DNA of 64,000 bases from the NCBI GenBank assembly GCA_964404285.1, contig CAYOJK010000011.1:1-64000 (forward strand), given 5' to 3'. Source of the DNA: JBASEY01 sp964404285. Lineage in GTDB: Bacteria > CSSED10-310. The notes under the pieces are model-generated. The model was not told the origin of the DNA. It made no database searches and was given only the letters and a program-made list of their open reading frames with translations. Below are positions 17,520-25,829 of the stretch, piece after piece. The position numbers and the translations under genes are program-made. The number at the start of each line of letters is the position of its first letter. Positions within the stretch are counted from its first letter, which is position 1.

Positions 17520-17573
17520 AAATCGTCGATAATTCTGATAAAAATTCTTATTTGTGAATGGCAGGACAGAATA

Positions 17574-18125
17574 GTGAACCCTGAATCAACAAATAAAATA
17601 AAATCGTTTCTTCAACTGCTTAGTTTTTACCTATTGGTATTGTATTTCATATCAGGTTACGTTCTAGCCGTTTATAAAATAGAAGGCGAATCGATGAATC
17701 CCTTGTTGATCAATGGTGATCGTGTTGTTTCAGACCGACTGGTTTATAAACTTTCATCCATTGAAAGATATGATGTTGTGGTGATGCATTCCCCCGCAGA
17801 ACCACGGAAATATCTGATTAAACGTGTGATCGGGCTACCGGGTGAAACCATTCGTATCGATAAAGGTGTCATCACTATCGATGGCATGGTAATTGATGAA
17901 AGCTATATTCCTGATGATCTACATTCTTCGGAAACCATCGATCCATTGAATATTCCCAAGGGACATTACTTTGTTGTGGGAGATAACCGTTCGAGTAGCA
18001 ACGACAGCCGTGTGTGGACAACCCAAATAAATCATTATCCCTTTGTCGGTGAACGATATATTTTAGGAAAAATTCGCGCCCGTGTATGGCCACTCACACG
18101 CGTGCACAGGATTTCATCAAATTAA
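17574..18125 (+). CDS. lepB: Signal peptidase I
   Basis: A 183-residue S26 peptidase that removes signal peptides of Sec- and Tat-exported proteins at the outer face of the inner membrane. A single N-terminal membrane helix (about 12-34) is followed by the catalytic Ser motif GESMNP, the Lys motif KRVIGLPGE and the conserved GDNRSSSNDSR box. GTG 17574 is the most upstream start, with AGGA 10 bases before it. Its substrates would include the secreted proteases and the cohesin-like protein in this window. Confidence 0.95.
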   Translation: MNPESTNKIKSFLQLLSFYLLVLYFISGYVLAVYKIEGESMNPLLINGDRVVSDRLVYKLSSIERYDVVVMHSPAEPRKYLIKRVIGLPGETIRIDKGVITIDGMVIDESYIPDDLHSSETIDPLNIPKGHYFVVGDNRSSSNDSRVWTTQINHYPFVGERYILGKIRARVWPLTRVHRISSN

Positions 18126-18151
18126 AACAATCAAAAAATAACAGTGCCATT

Positions 18152-18168
18152 TTGGAATAGTTCTTGCA
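18152..18168 (+). promoter_or_regulatory. Sigma-54-type -24/-12 promoter
   Basis: TTGGAATAGTTCTTGCA matches the -24/-12 layout: TTGG, then TTGCA, with the GG and GC exactly 10 bases apart. The CAC part of the -24 box is degenerate. It lies 45 bases before the start of a stand-alone Fis/NtrC-type helix-turn-helix gene. Confidence 0.6.
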
Positions 18169-18213
18169 ATTACTCGCCTCGGGGGGTTGCTAACAATTTG
18201 TGAGGGAAAGCAA

Positions 18214-18453
18214 ATGAACGTGTTTAGTAAATTTTCTGAACCATTTTCTTTCAAGCGAAATACGGCGCCTTTGTCATTCAAAGATGCAAAAGACGCATTT
18301 GAACGTGATTATATCGATCAGTTACTCCGCTTCACGAAAGGAAATGTCAAATTAGCTGCAGAAATTGCAGGGCGAGATCGTAAAGGGCTCTATGTGCTTA
18401 TGGAAAAACACGGTATCAGCCCTATGATGTACAGGCAGAAATTAATGCAATAA
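18214..18453 (+). CDS. Stand-alone Fis/NtrC-type helix-turn-helix protein
   Basis: A 79-residue protein consisting of little more than the Fis-type DNA-binding domain found at the C-terminus of NtrC-family activators (FERDYIDQLLRFTKGNVKLAAEIAGRDRKGLYVLMEKHGI). There is no AAA+ or receiver domain. ATG 18214 is chosen behind GAGGGAAAG; an upstream ATG at 18187 lacks a ribosome site. The sigma-54-type promoter in front is notable, since this domain class normally belongs to sigma-54 activators. It could be a nucleoid or regulatory protein acting at sigma-54 promoters; that is inference. Confidence 0.85.
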   Translation: MNVFSKFSEPFSFKRNTAPLSFKDAKDAFERDYIDQLLRFTKGNVKLAAEIAGRDRKGLYVLMEKHGISPMMYRQKLMQ

Positions 18454-18609
18454 AGCCTTTAAACCTAAATACTTAATCGTCCGAGCATTATATTTTTCGC
18501 ATTTCGGACCATAAGTTCCATCTAATCAAGTCGATAACCCCTGTCTTGTTTTAAAGTCTGCACGCAATAATCGTGACAAGAAAAAATAAAATCGCTAGAA
18601 TAATCTCCT

Positions 18610-18634
18610 CTTCGTGAAACATTTGTTCACGAAG
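18610..18634. promoter_or_regulatory. Perfect 9-bp inverted repeat upstream of the dehydrogenase operon
   Basis: CTTCGTGAA (18610-18618) and TTCACGAAG (18626-18634) with a 7-base spacer, 35 bases before the start of the next gene. No T run follows, so an operator or leader hairpin is more likely than a terminator. The dyad suits a dimeric repressor. Confidence 0.5.
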
Positions 18635-18668
18635 CGATTCGCATTATTATGGGGAGAACTCTGGAAAA

Positions 18669-20765
18669 ATGAATCATAACAATCGAATAGAAGAACACCC
18701 GATTTTACCGGTTGAAAAGTCTGAAATGATCCCATTTTATTGGCATCGGCAACCTGTTTTTGCTAAACGGGGTGAAATGATCGCATCTGCTTTGATAGCA
18801 AACGGAATACACATTTTTAGTAAACACCATAGAGACAGAAGTCCACAGGGAATATTTTGTGCAAATGGACAGTGTTCAAAATGCCTGGTTATCGCTAATG
18901 GTATACCGGTTAAAAGTTGCATGACCCCTGTAACAAAAAACATGATTGTCGAGATGGCCGATGGTTTGCCGGAATTACCGGAAATACAATCAAGTTATGA
19001 ACCTAACGATATTCCTGAACACCATTTCACGGTTTTGATCGTAGGGGGTGGTCCGGCGGGATTATCTGCAGCGGTTGAGTTAGGCAAGTTAGGGGTCAAA
19101 ACCTTAGTTATCGATGATAAACATATTTTGGGTGGCAAACTGATTTTGCAGACGCACAAGTTTTTTGGGTCGGTTGCAGATTCACATGCAGGCGCTAGAG
19201 GTATCGAGATCGGAGATTTGTTGGCTGATGCTGTGCATTCTCTGTCGAGTGTGACGGTATGGACAAACAGCACAGCATTATTCATTTTTAAAGATAAAAA
19301 AGTGGGCATATTGAAAGACGGAGCGTATCACCTGGTGGCGCCTGATATGATCATAAACGCAGCAGGAGCCAGGGAAAAATTCCTTCGCTTTCATGGTAAC
19401 ACGTTGCCTGGAGTTTATGGAGCTGGGGCATTTCAAACGCTTGTAAATCGAGATTTGATTCGGCCTTCCAGAAGACTTTTCATCGTTGGCGGAGGCAATG
19501 TCGGTCTGATTGCCGGTTATCACGCGCTTCAAGCCGGCATCGAGGTTGTCGGGTTGGCGGAAGCTATGCCGCAATGCGGTGGCTATAAAGTCCACGCAGA
19601 CAAATTGAAGCGTTTGGGGGCGCCGATTTACACTCGGCATACTATTCTTGCAGCCAATGGGCAAGAAAATGTCGAATCAGTGACAATCGCCAAAGTCGAT
19701 GATCGTTTTAGACCGATTCAAGGAACTGAAAAAAGTTTTGCTTGTGACACCGTACTGATCGCTGTTGGCTTGGAATCCATCTGTGAATTCACTGAAGAAG
19801 CTCAAAAAGCGGAAATTCCTGTTTTTTCGACGGGAGATGCCCATGAAATAGCAGAAGCTTCCTCCGCAATGTTCAACGGAAAAATTATTGGCCTGCGCGT
19901 CGCAGAAGTTTTAGGGGTAACAACGGAATCAATCCCATCTGATTGGTATCAAAAAGCCGATGTGTTAAAAGCGCCTCCAGGAAAAACTTACAAGCAGACA
20001 TTCTCAGAACTGGAGGAAGGGGTTTATCCTGTTATCCATTGTTTACAGGAAATACCCTGTAATCCGTGTTCGACGGTGTGCCCGACAAATTCTATTCACT
20101 TGATCGACGATCCGATAATGGGTATCCCGGAATATCGAGGACGATGCATCGGCTGTGGAAAATGTGTCGCTATCTGTCCGGGTCTGGCAATAACTCTGGT
20201 AGATTTTCGGAAAAACAAGAATGAACCATTGGTCACGATGCCCTATGAGGTGTTTAATTATGCGGTGGCGGTTGGCGATCGCGTGCGGTGTGTTGATATC
20301 GATGGCAATGACTTGGCGGAACTTGAAATTGTCACTGTTAAACCATTGAAAAAATCCAGAGCTCAACTCGTGACAGTCAAAGCCTCCGCGAAAATTGCCA
20401 GGCAAATCGTGTCGTTCAGGATTCAACCTGAAGAAATCACCCGTCCGATGGGTCAGGCCAAACAACCCACTGAATCAGACGATGATGTCATTGTTTGCCT
20501 GTGTGAAAGGGTTACCGCCGGCGAAATTCGAGAGTTGATCCGAAAAGGCGTTCACGATATGAACATGATAAAAGCTATCACGCGTGCCGGCATGGGGCCT
20601 TGTGGAGCAAAAAGTTGTGATAACCTGATACGTCAGATTTTTCGGCAGGAGGGTATCCCGGTCGATGATATTGTTGCAGGAACCAGAAGACCGTTATTTG
20701 TCGAAGCGCCGATGGGAACGCTAGCCGGCGTCGATATGGCGCGAAAGGAGCCGAAAAATGCATAA
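18669..20765 (+). CDS. Composite FAD/iron-sulphur oxidoreductase (HcnAB/OoxA-like)
   Basis: A 698-residue fusion. An N-terminal plant-type [2Fe-2S] domain has Cys 64, 69, 72 and 84. An FAD/NAD(P)-binding flavoprotein core follows (VLIVGGGPAGLSAAVELGKL at about 118, with a second GGGNVG dinucleotide site). Next is a two-cluster 4Fe-4S insert (CNPCSTVCP and CIGCGKCVAICP), then a C-terminal BFD-like [2Fe-2S] domain (CLCERVTAGE with GPCGAKSC). In opine/octopine oxidases, hydrogen cyanide synthase and dye-linked proline dehydrogenases these parts are often separate subunits. It passes electrons from the partner dehydrogenase (8-base overlap) to a carrier. The substrate is unknown. Confidence 0.88.
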   Translation: MNHNNRIEEHPILPVEKSEMIPFYWHRQPVFAKRGEMIASALIANGIHIFSKHHRDRSPQGIFCANGQCSKCLVIANGIPVKSCMTPVTKNMIVEMADGLPELPEIQSSYEPNDIPEHHFTVLIVGGGPAGLSAAVELGKLGVKTLVIDDKHILGGKLILQTHKFFGSVADSHAGARGIEIGDLLADAVHSLSSVTVWTNSTALFIFKDKKVGILKDGAYHLVAPDMIINAAGAREKFLRFHGNTLPGVYGAGAFQTLVNRDLIRPSRRLFIVGGGNVGLIAGYHALQAGIEVVGLAEAMPQCGGYKVHADKLKRLGAPIYTRHTILAANGQENVESVTIAKVDDRFRPIQGTEKSFACDTVLIAVGLESICEFTEEAQKAEIPVFSTGDAHEIAEASSAMFNGKIIGLRVAEVLGVTTESIPSDWYQKADVLKAPPGKTYKQTFSELEEGVYPVIHCLQEIPCNPCSTVCPTNSIHLIDDPIMGIPEYRGRCIGCGKCVAICPGLAITLVDFRKNKNEPLVTMPYEVFNYAVAVGDRVRCVDIDGNDLAELEIVTVKPLKKSRAQLVTVKASAKIARQIVSFRIQPEEITRPMGQAKQPTESDDDVIVCLCERVTAGEIRELIRKGVHDMNMIKAITRAGMGPCGAKSCDNLIRQIFRQEGIPVDDIVAGTRRPLFVEAPMGTLAGVDMARKEPKNA

Positions 20766-21912
20766 AAGTTATGATTGCATTATCATTGGAGCAGGTTCTG
20801 TCGGTGTTCCAGCAGCATTGTCTTTGGCGGAAAAAGGTATCAAAACACTGGTTATCGAATCGCTCCCAAGCCCCGGCCAGATGAACAACAAAAAAGCGAT
20901 CGGTGGAATCAGAGCTACGCATTCCGATTACGGCAAAATACAGATCAGCTTGCGTAGCATAGAAGTGTTTTCAACGTGGGAAGAACGTCATGGCGATGCT
21001 ATTGGCTGGCTCAGCAATGGATACAGTTATCCGGCCTATTCAGAACAAGACGAGAAAAAACTGAAGGATTTGATGAAAATACAGTTGGAATTCGGTTTGA
21101 ATATACGGTGGGTATCGCCGGAGGAATACAACGAATTGGTTCCAGGCATCAATATGGATGGGCTACGGGGGGCGACGTACTCGCCGGAAGACGGCAGCGC
21201 CTCACCGCTGTTGGCAATCAACGCCTTTTTTTTTAAAAGCATTGAATGGGGCGCCGATTATGTGTTCAACGAAACAGTCACAGGCTTCAAAACCCAAGGT
21301 GATCGAATCACTCATGTCATTACCGACAAAGCTGTTTACGCATGTGGAAACGTTGTAAATGCCGCTGGTAATGAAGCGCGGCCAATCGGAAAAATGCTGG
21401 GGTTGGATATCCCGGTCAAACCGGATAATCATGAAGGCGCTATAACTGAACCCGTCAAACGGTTTTTCGGCCCAATGGTCGTCGATATGAGGCCGGCTGA
21501 GGATTCCCAAAATTATTATTTTTATCAGAATAACGAAGGTCAGGTCATTTTCTGTATTACGCCTGATCCACCGATTTATGGTGTTGATAATTATTCTACC
21601 AGTATGTTCTTTCCCCAAGTCGCCAAACGGATGATCGATCTATATCCGCGGCTGGCATATTTAAAAATACGACGTTCATGGAGAGGACAATATCCTAATA
21701 CTCCGGATGGATTTCCTATCGTTGGAAGAACTCGTGAATACCCTAACTTCATCTGTCTAGACGGTATGTGCGGCCAGGGATTTATGCTGGGCCCCGGGTT
21801 CGGTGAACTGACCTCACGGATTGTCAGCGGAGAAATGAATGAAGACGATGATCAGATTTTACAGCGATTTGATCTATATCGTGATTTCAGCGGAATGGAA
21901 ATGTTTAAATAA
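20758..21912 (+). CDS. FAD-dependent amino-acid-type dehydrogenase (DAO family)
   Basis: A 384-residue DAO-family flavoprotein with the N-terminal dinucleotide motif DCIIIGAGSVGVPAALSLAEKG and the C-terminal family stretch TPDGFPIVGRTREYPNFICLDG followed by GQGFMLGPGFGEL. It is the catalytic subunit, resembling HcnC, OoxB and sarcosine/proline dehydrogenase beta chains. It would oxidise a secondary or primary amine (glycine, proline, hydroxyproline or an opine) and hand electrons to the upstream iron-sulphur flavoprotein. Its ATG lies inside the end of that gene, so the two are translated together. It fits amino-acid catabolism. Confidence 0.88.
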   Translation: MHKSYDCIIIGAGSVGVPAALSLAEKGIKTLVIESLPSPGQMNNKKAIGGIRATHSDYGKIQISLRSIEVFSTWEERHGDAIGWLSNGYSYPAYSEQDEKKLKDLMKIQLEFGLNIRWVSPEEYNELVPGINMDGLRGATYSPEDGSASPLLAINAFFFKSIEWGADYVFNETVTGFKTQGDRITHVITDKAVYACGNVVNAAGNEARPIGKMLGLDIPVKPDNHEGAITEPVKRFFGPMVVDMRPAEDSQNYYFYQNNEGQVIFCITPDPPIYGVDNYSTSMFFPQVAKRMIDLYPRLAYLKIRRSWRGQYPNTPDGFPIVGRTREYPNFICLDGMCGQGFMLGPGFGELTSRIVSGEMNEDDDQILQRFDLYRDFSGMEMFK

Positions 21913-21932
21913 AGGCTTAAAAGGTGAGATAC

Positions 21933-24578
21933 ATGCTTAAAAAGCGAAGTATTGTGTTTGCGTGTGTTGTGCTTAGCACATTTTTTTCTACCGGAATAGC
22001 TTGGGCTTCAAGTGCAAGGCAGTGGTCAACACAACTGGATAATGGAATGACAGTTGTCATTATCGAAGATCACTCACTCCCCCTAGCTGGTTCGGTTATC
22101 AATATTCGTGCCGGGTCACACACTGAGACCGTCTCGACAAACGGCCTGTCCCACTTGTTGGAACACATGCTGTTCAACGGAACGATCAAACGAACAGGAG
22201 ATGCGTTAAAATCAGAGGTTGCAGCTCAAGGCGGTTATTTCAATGCCTATACTCGAAAAGATTTTGTCGCATTCGAAATCGTCATGCCATCGAATGTGTT
22301 TTTGGAGGGACTGGAAATACAAGCTGATCAGCTTTTGAATTCCACGCTACCGGAATCAGAACTCGAGCGTGAAAAAAAAGTGGTCTGTGAAGAAATTGCT
22401 CAAGATGTCAGGAGCGCGTCAGGCGCAGCGGAAAACGCGGCGTTGGAACTGTTGTTCGGGCCGTCCGGCTATGGCTTGCCGGTCATTGGTAATTATAAGA
22501 CGGTGATGAACGCTACGCGGGAACAACTGGCCGGTTTTTTTCATAGTCGATATGTCCCAAACAAAATGACCGCCGTCATTGTTGGTGATGTCGATCCTGA
22601 CGAAGCGCTGACAACTCTTCGGCGATTGTATGGGGACACACCACCCGGTCTACAAAATGTCGGACCTGGTCAAACACCGAATTTTCCTGAAAAAGGCGCA
22701 CGCAAAGTATTGACTCAACCTGTAAATGGAAACGCCGTAAGTATGGTTCTGCCCGCGCCGCCGATAACCGATGCATCGTATATGGCATTCGAAGCAGCTG
22801 TCGCTTTATGGGCACAAAAACCCGGTAGTCTCTTCCAGGAACGGATGAAACCTCTGTCAACCTCCGCGTATGCTTACCTGTCACCACATAGTGGATTTAG
22901 TTTATTGCAGATATCGATCAAGCCTTCCGAGAGCGAAAAAGACGGTGATCCACAAGCTCTACTGGAAAAGCTCCAAAATGCGCTGTCAGACAGTATCGAT
23001 GATTTTAAAACGACTGGAGCGACTGAACAGGATGTTGCCCGGTATATCCGATCCGCTCGTGTTGACCATCAGTTCGCACGGGAGCGTACCAATCACCTGG
23101 CACGCGATATCGGTGAATTGGCGGCGCTGGATGTGTTGGATAATTATTGGTATTTCGATCAACGTATCCAGTCGTTATCGCATCAAACGGTAAACCAGGT
23201 TTTTTCAGAATGGCTGACAGGAGTCGAACCGGTTGCAGTTCTGGTCAAAGCTGGTGATCAGGACAGTGAGTCCGATGAGCAGTCAACGCAAATGGATTCG
23301 GCCACGGTCGTAACGCTAAAGAACGGTTTGACGGTTATCAGTCAATACGATCCTTATGCTGATCTAGTAGCTATTAATTTGCTGCTGCCGAATCCTCCGG
23401 CTGATTATCCGGGAATTCCACGAATTGTCGCAGAACTTTTAGATGCCGGAACCAACAGCTTGTCAAGGCAAGAATTGAATGACGCGTTATCTGATAAAGG
23501 TATTCGCACCAAATTAGCTGATTGGCCGTGGCTGCCATTTGATGATTATTATGACTCTATTGAATATAACTATCTGCAAATGGAATGCTTGGCGGAAGAT
23601 TTTGGTTTGGCGCTAACCCTTTTTGGTCAAATGGTTTTTGACTCCACATTGCCGGATGACGCGTGTGATGATGTGCTGAATCAAATACGAATATTGTCCG
23701 GGAATGCAGAGCGAAGCGCGTCGTCAATCAGCTCAAGATTATTGAAAAAAGCCTTGTTTTCAACTGATTACCACCGCCAATCACGATTGCCATTGTTTGA
23801 GGATATGGATCAGTTTACACCGGAAATATTAAGAAAATTTTACTTAGAAGCCTATGTGCCTTCTTCGGCAATTGTTTCGGTTGTTGGGAACGTGCTTCCG
23901 GAAGTGGTCTTCGAACAGGCTCGAGATTCCCTTGCGGGCTATCCGTCTGGGTCCCCGGCTGTTATTCCTGAAGTGGTATTTAATTCGCCTAGTAAAAACT
24001 TTGAAAAAGTCGATGATGTCACAGCATCTGTTAGAGCGGCGCTACCAATTCAAATCACTCCGGATTCATTACCTACTTGGATGGTAGCTGCCACTATGTT
24101 GTCCGATCGTCTGCAGGAAGAGATTCGTTACCGACGAGGAAGAGCGTATCGGCTTGGCGCAGCTCTGACTGAAATGGCCGGTTGTAATGTGTTGGAAATC
24201 GGCATTGGAACTCGAGGGGAAAACCTGAACGAAGTGGAAGCGGCTGCACGTGACATTGTAAACAATATTTCGAAAGTCACGTTTAAAGAAGCGGATGTTT
24301 TAGCAGCGATAAAAAATTTGCAGGGTCATGAATGGCGGTATCGACAACGGCGTATTAATCGAGCCTATTTCCTGGCATGGCGGCACTGGCTGGGTTGTGG
24401 TGTTGAGTATGAGAAGTTTTGGACGGATCATATCGGAAAGGTTACCGTGGAGGCTGTCACAAAGGCTATCCGCTCACTTAAACCCGCTGATGAGTGGTAT
24501 TGGGCGGTTGCTGGTCAAGAGTTGCCGGAGCAAATGAGTGACATGGAAGGAAGCGCCGAGGTTGAACATGAACATTGA
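21933..24578 (+). CDS. Exported M16 family zinc peptidase, two-module
   Basis: An 881-residue pitrilysin-type peptidase. It starts at ATG 21933, behind AAGGTGAG; the GTG at 21924 lies within the ribosome site. The signal peptide ends near AWA (about residue 25). The first module holds the inverted zinc motif HLLEH (residues 74-78) and the distal glutamate in EREKKVVCEEIAQD. The second module (from about 450; VVTLKNGLTVISQYD) has lost the motif (RIVAELLDAGT), the usual arrangement of an active and an inactive half. It would digest peptides in the periplasm or outside. The next small gene overlaps by 11 bases. Confidence 0.92.
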   Translation: MLKKRSIVFACVVLSTFFSTGIAWASSARQWSTQLDNGMTVVIIEDHSLPLAGSVINIRAGSHTETVSTNGLSHLLEHMLFNGTIKRTGDALKSEVAAQGGYFNAYTRKDFVAFEIVMPSNVFLEGLEIQADQLLNSTLPESELEREKKVVCEEIAQDVRSASGAAENAALELLFGPSGYGLPVIGNYKTVMNATREQLAGFFHSRYVPNKMTAVIVGDVDPDEALTTLRRLYGDTPPGLQNVGPGQTPNFPEKGARKVLTQPVNGNAVSMVLPAPPITDASYMAFEAAVALWAQKPGSLFQERMKPLSTSAYAYLSPHSGFSLLQISIKPSESEKDGDPQALLEKLQNALSDSIDDFKTTGATEQDVARYIRSARVDHQFARERTNHLARDIGELAALDVLDNYWYFDQRIQSLSHQTVNQVFSEWLTGVEPVAVLVKAGDQDSESDEQSTQMDSATVVTLKNGLTVISQYDPYADLVAINLLLPNPPADYPGIPRIVAELLDAGTNSLSRQELNDALSDKGIRTKLADWPWLPFDDYYDSIEYNYLQMECLAEDFGLALTLFGQMVFDSTLPDDACDDVLNQIRILSGNAERSASSISSRLLKKALFSTDYHRQSRLPLFEDMDQFTPEILRKFYLEAYVPSSAIVSVVGNVLPEVVFEQARDSLAGYPSGSPAVIPEVVFNSPSKNFEKVDDVTASVRAALPIQITPDSLPTWMVAATMLSDRLQEEIRYRRGRAYRLGAALTEMAGCNVLEIGIGTRGENLNEVEAAARDIVNNISKVTFKEADVLAAIKNLQGHEWRYRQRRINRAYFLAWRHWLGCGVEYEKFWTDHIGKVTVEAVTKAIRSLKPADEWYWAVAGQELPEQMSDMEGSAEVEHEH

Positions 24579-24915
24579 TCCGGAGAAAAAACGCCGATTG
24601 AACGAATATCTGGATGATATCTTTCCGGACAATGCCAAGGAACAGCATCCGTTTACTCGTTTTATGTTACATGAGATTGTTCGTCATAGTGAGTTCGGGT
24701 TAGGGATTGTGACAGGGTTTCGTATTCCTGATTTCGGTCGAGAGATCGAGGGGTTGGGGATACAATTTGTTCACCAGGGAAGCATGGGGGAGCATCGCGT
24801 TTTTACCCCGCGAGAATGCTCATCCATCGAGGGCAGCGGTATCGAATACACCATCGAAAGCCATGCTGATAAAACTCTGGAAGAAATTTGGGACGAAAAA
24901 CAACATGATGGATGA
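24568..24915 (+). CDS. Hypothetical protein, 115 aa
   Basis: A small protein of 115 residues, rich in charged residues, with no signal peptide or membrane helix. Its ATG (24568) lies inside the end of the M16 gene and GAGG precedes it. Recognisable stretches (FTRFMLHEIVRHSEFGLGIV and IEYTIESHADKTLEEIWDE) do not match a family I know. The next gene overlaps by 11 bases, so it sits in a translationally coupled run reaching 26652. Confidence 0.65.
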   Translation: MNIDPEKKRRLNEYLDDIFPDNAKEQHPFTRFMLHEIVRHSEFGLGIVTGFRIPDFGREIEGLGIQFVHQGSMGEHRVFTPRECSSIEGSGIEYTIESHADKTLEEIWDEKQHDG

Positions 24916-25702
24916 TTCAGCGCTCTTTTCAGCGATTGCCGCCGGTGATCTACAGGCCGCAGAAACACTTACACAGAGACTGTCGGCCCCGCTTTTTCGC
25001 TATTGTCGGTTAAATTTCACGGATCATTTTCGAGCGGGTGATTTTGTTGAAACAACGTTGGCATCATGGATCAATCGAATTCGGAATGGTGAAGTCAAGT
25101 TGCAATCGATACGCAGCCTGTTTGAAGAAGCGTCTCGTTTAAGTTCCGGTCAATGGCGGGTACGGCGGGGAAAGGGATTATCCGAAAAGCAATTCCGGAT
25201 TCTTGAGATTATGGAGGGGATACCACTTTTAGATCGGATTGCGTCAGACCTTGTTTTATTGGAGCATCATGATAGGGAACAAGTAGCGGAGTGGCTGGAA
25301 TTGAGTGTTGACGAAATCGATAGAGCAATTGAGATATTTTTAAATACATTGTCTAAAGACGAAAAAATCGGGGAGTTATTGAAATATGCAGCAATTCAGC
25401 AATCACGGCAAAAAAAGGCCGGATCGTCGATGGGCGAGCCCCGATCAGGCCGGCAAAGGAAAATGGGTGGAGCGACGGAAGCGCCCGATTCAAGACGGAG
25501 AAAAAGTCGTTCAACGCGGAAGGCATGGTCGGAATATGATGGCGAAAGAATGGAATCCAGACGGCTCGAAACACCCGATCGAATCCGAGATGACGGTGCG
25601 GGCATCGCAGAGGATAAACGCCAGGGAACTGTTAAAAAGCATCATGAATCTAGGCCCAGGCGCAGACGTGTGGACCCGCGTGAAATCGATGTTGATATCT
25701 GA
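24905..25702 (+). CDS. Sigma-factor-like protein, possible frameshift near 25410
   Basis: A 265-residue frame. Residues 1-160 resemble a divergent sigma-70-type protein. The part ALFSAIAAGDLQAAETL to VETTLASWINRI recalls region 2, and LLEHHDREQVAEWLELSVDEIDRAI recalls a region 4 helix-turn-helix. After about residue 168 the frame turns into a low-complexity Arg/Ser-rich tail. The +1 frame from an A7 run (25410-25416) gives the more protein-like continuation called at 25386-25829. Either a frameshift or slippage fuses the two, or the genes overlap by 317 bases. Sigma homology is by pattern only. Confidence 0.5.
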   Translation: MMDDSALFSAIAAGDLQAAETLTQRLSAPLFRYCRLNFTDHFRAGDFVETTLASWINRIRNGEVKLQSIRSLFEEASRLSSGQWRVRRGKGLSEKQFRILEIMEGIPLLDRIASDLVLLEHHDREQVAEWLELSVDEIDRAIEIFLNTLSKDEKIGELLKYAAIQQSRQKKAGSSMGEPRSGRQRKMGGATEAPDSRRRKSRSTRKAWSEYDGERMESRRLETPDRIRDDGAGIAEDKRQGTVKKHHESRPRRRRVDPREIDVDI

Positions 25703-25829
25703 ATTGCCTAAACTGACGGCGCCATCTATCTGTAATGGCTTTGACGATATACAAATCGAATGGGTTCGAGGATTAAAAGCGGGTAGTGAGCGCATGGTTG
25801 AACGTATCCGCTGGTATGAACATGGCTGA
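25386..25829 (+). CDS. Hypothetical protein or displaced 3' half of the sigma-like gene
   Basis: A 147-residue frame. Its second half (ASQRINARELLKSIMNLGP followed by VWTRVKSMLISELPKL and IQIEWVRGLKAG) has normal helix-forming composition, unlike the competing frame over the same bases. The first 60 residues are Lys/Arg/Gly/Pro-rich and probably disordered. There is no ribosome site before ATG 25386, so independent translation is doubtful; fusion to the upstream sigma-like part through the A7 run at 25410-25416 would give about 307 residues. The function is unknown. Confidence 0.5.
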   Translation: MQQFSNHGKKRPDRRWASPDQAGKGKWVERRKRPIQDGEKVVQRGRHGRNMMAKEWNPDGSKHPIESEMTVRASQRINARELLKSIMNLGPGADVWTRVKSMLISELPKLTAPSICNGFDDIQIEWVRGLKAGSERMVERIRWYEHG

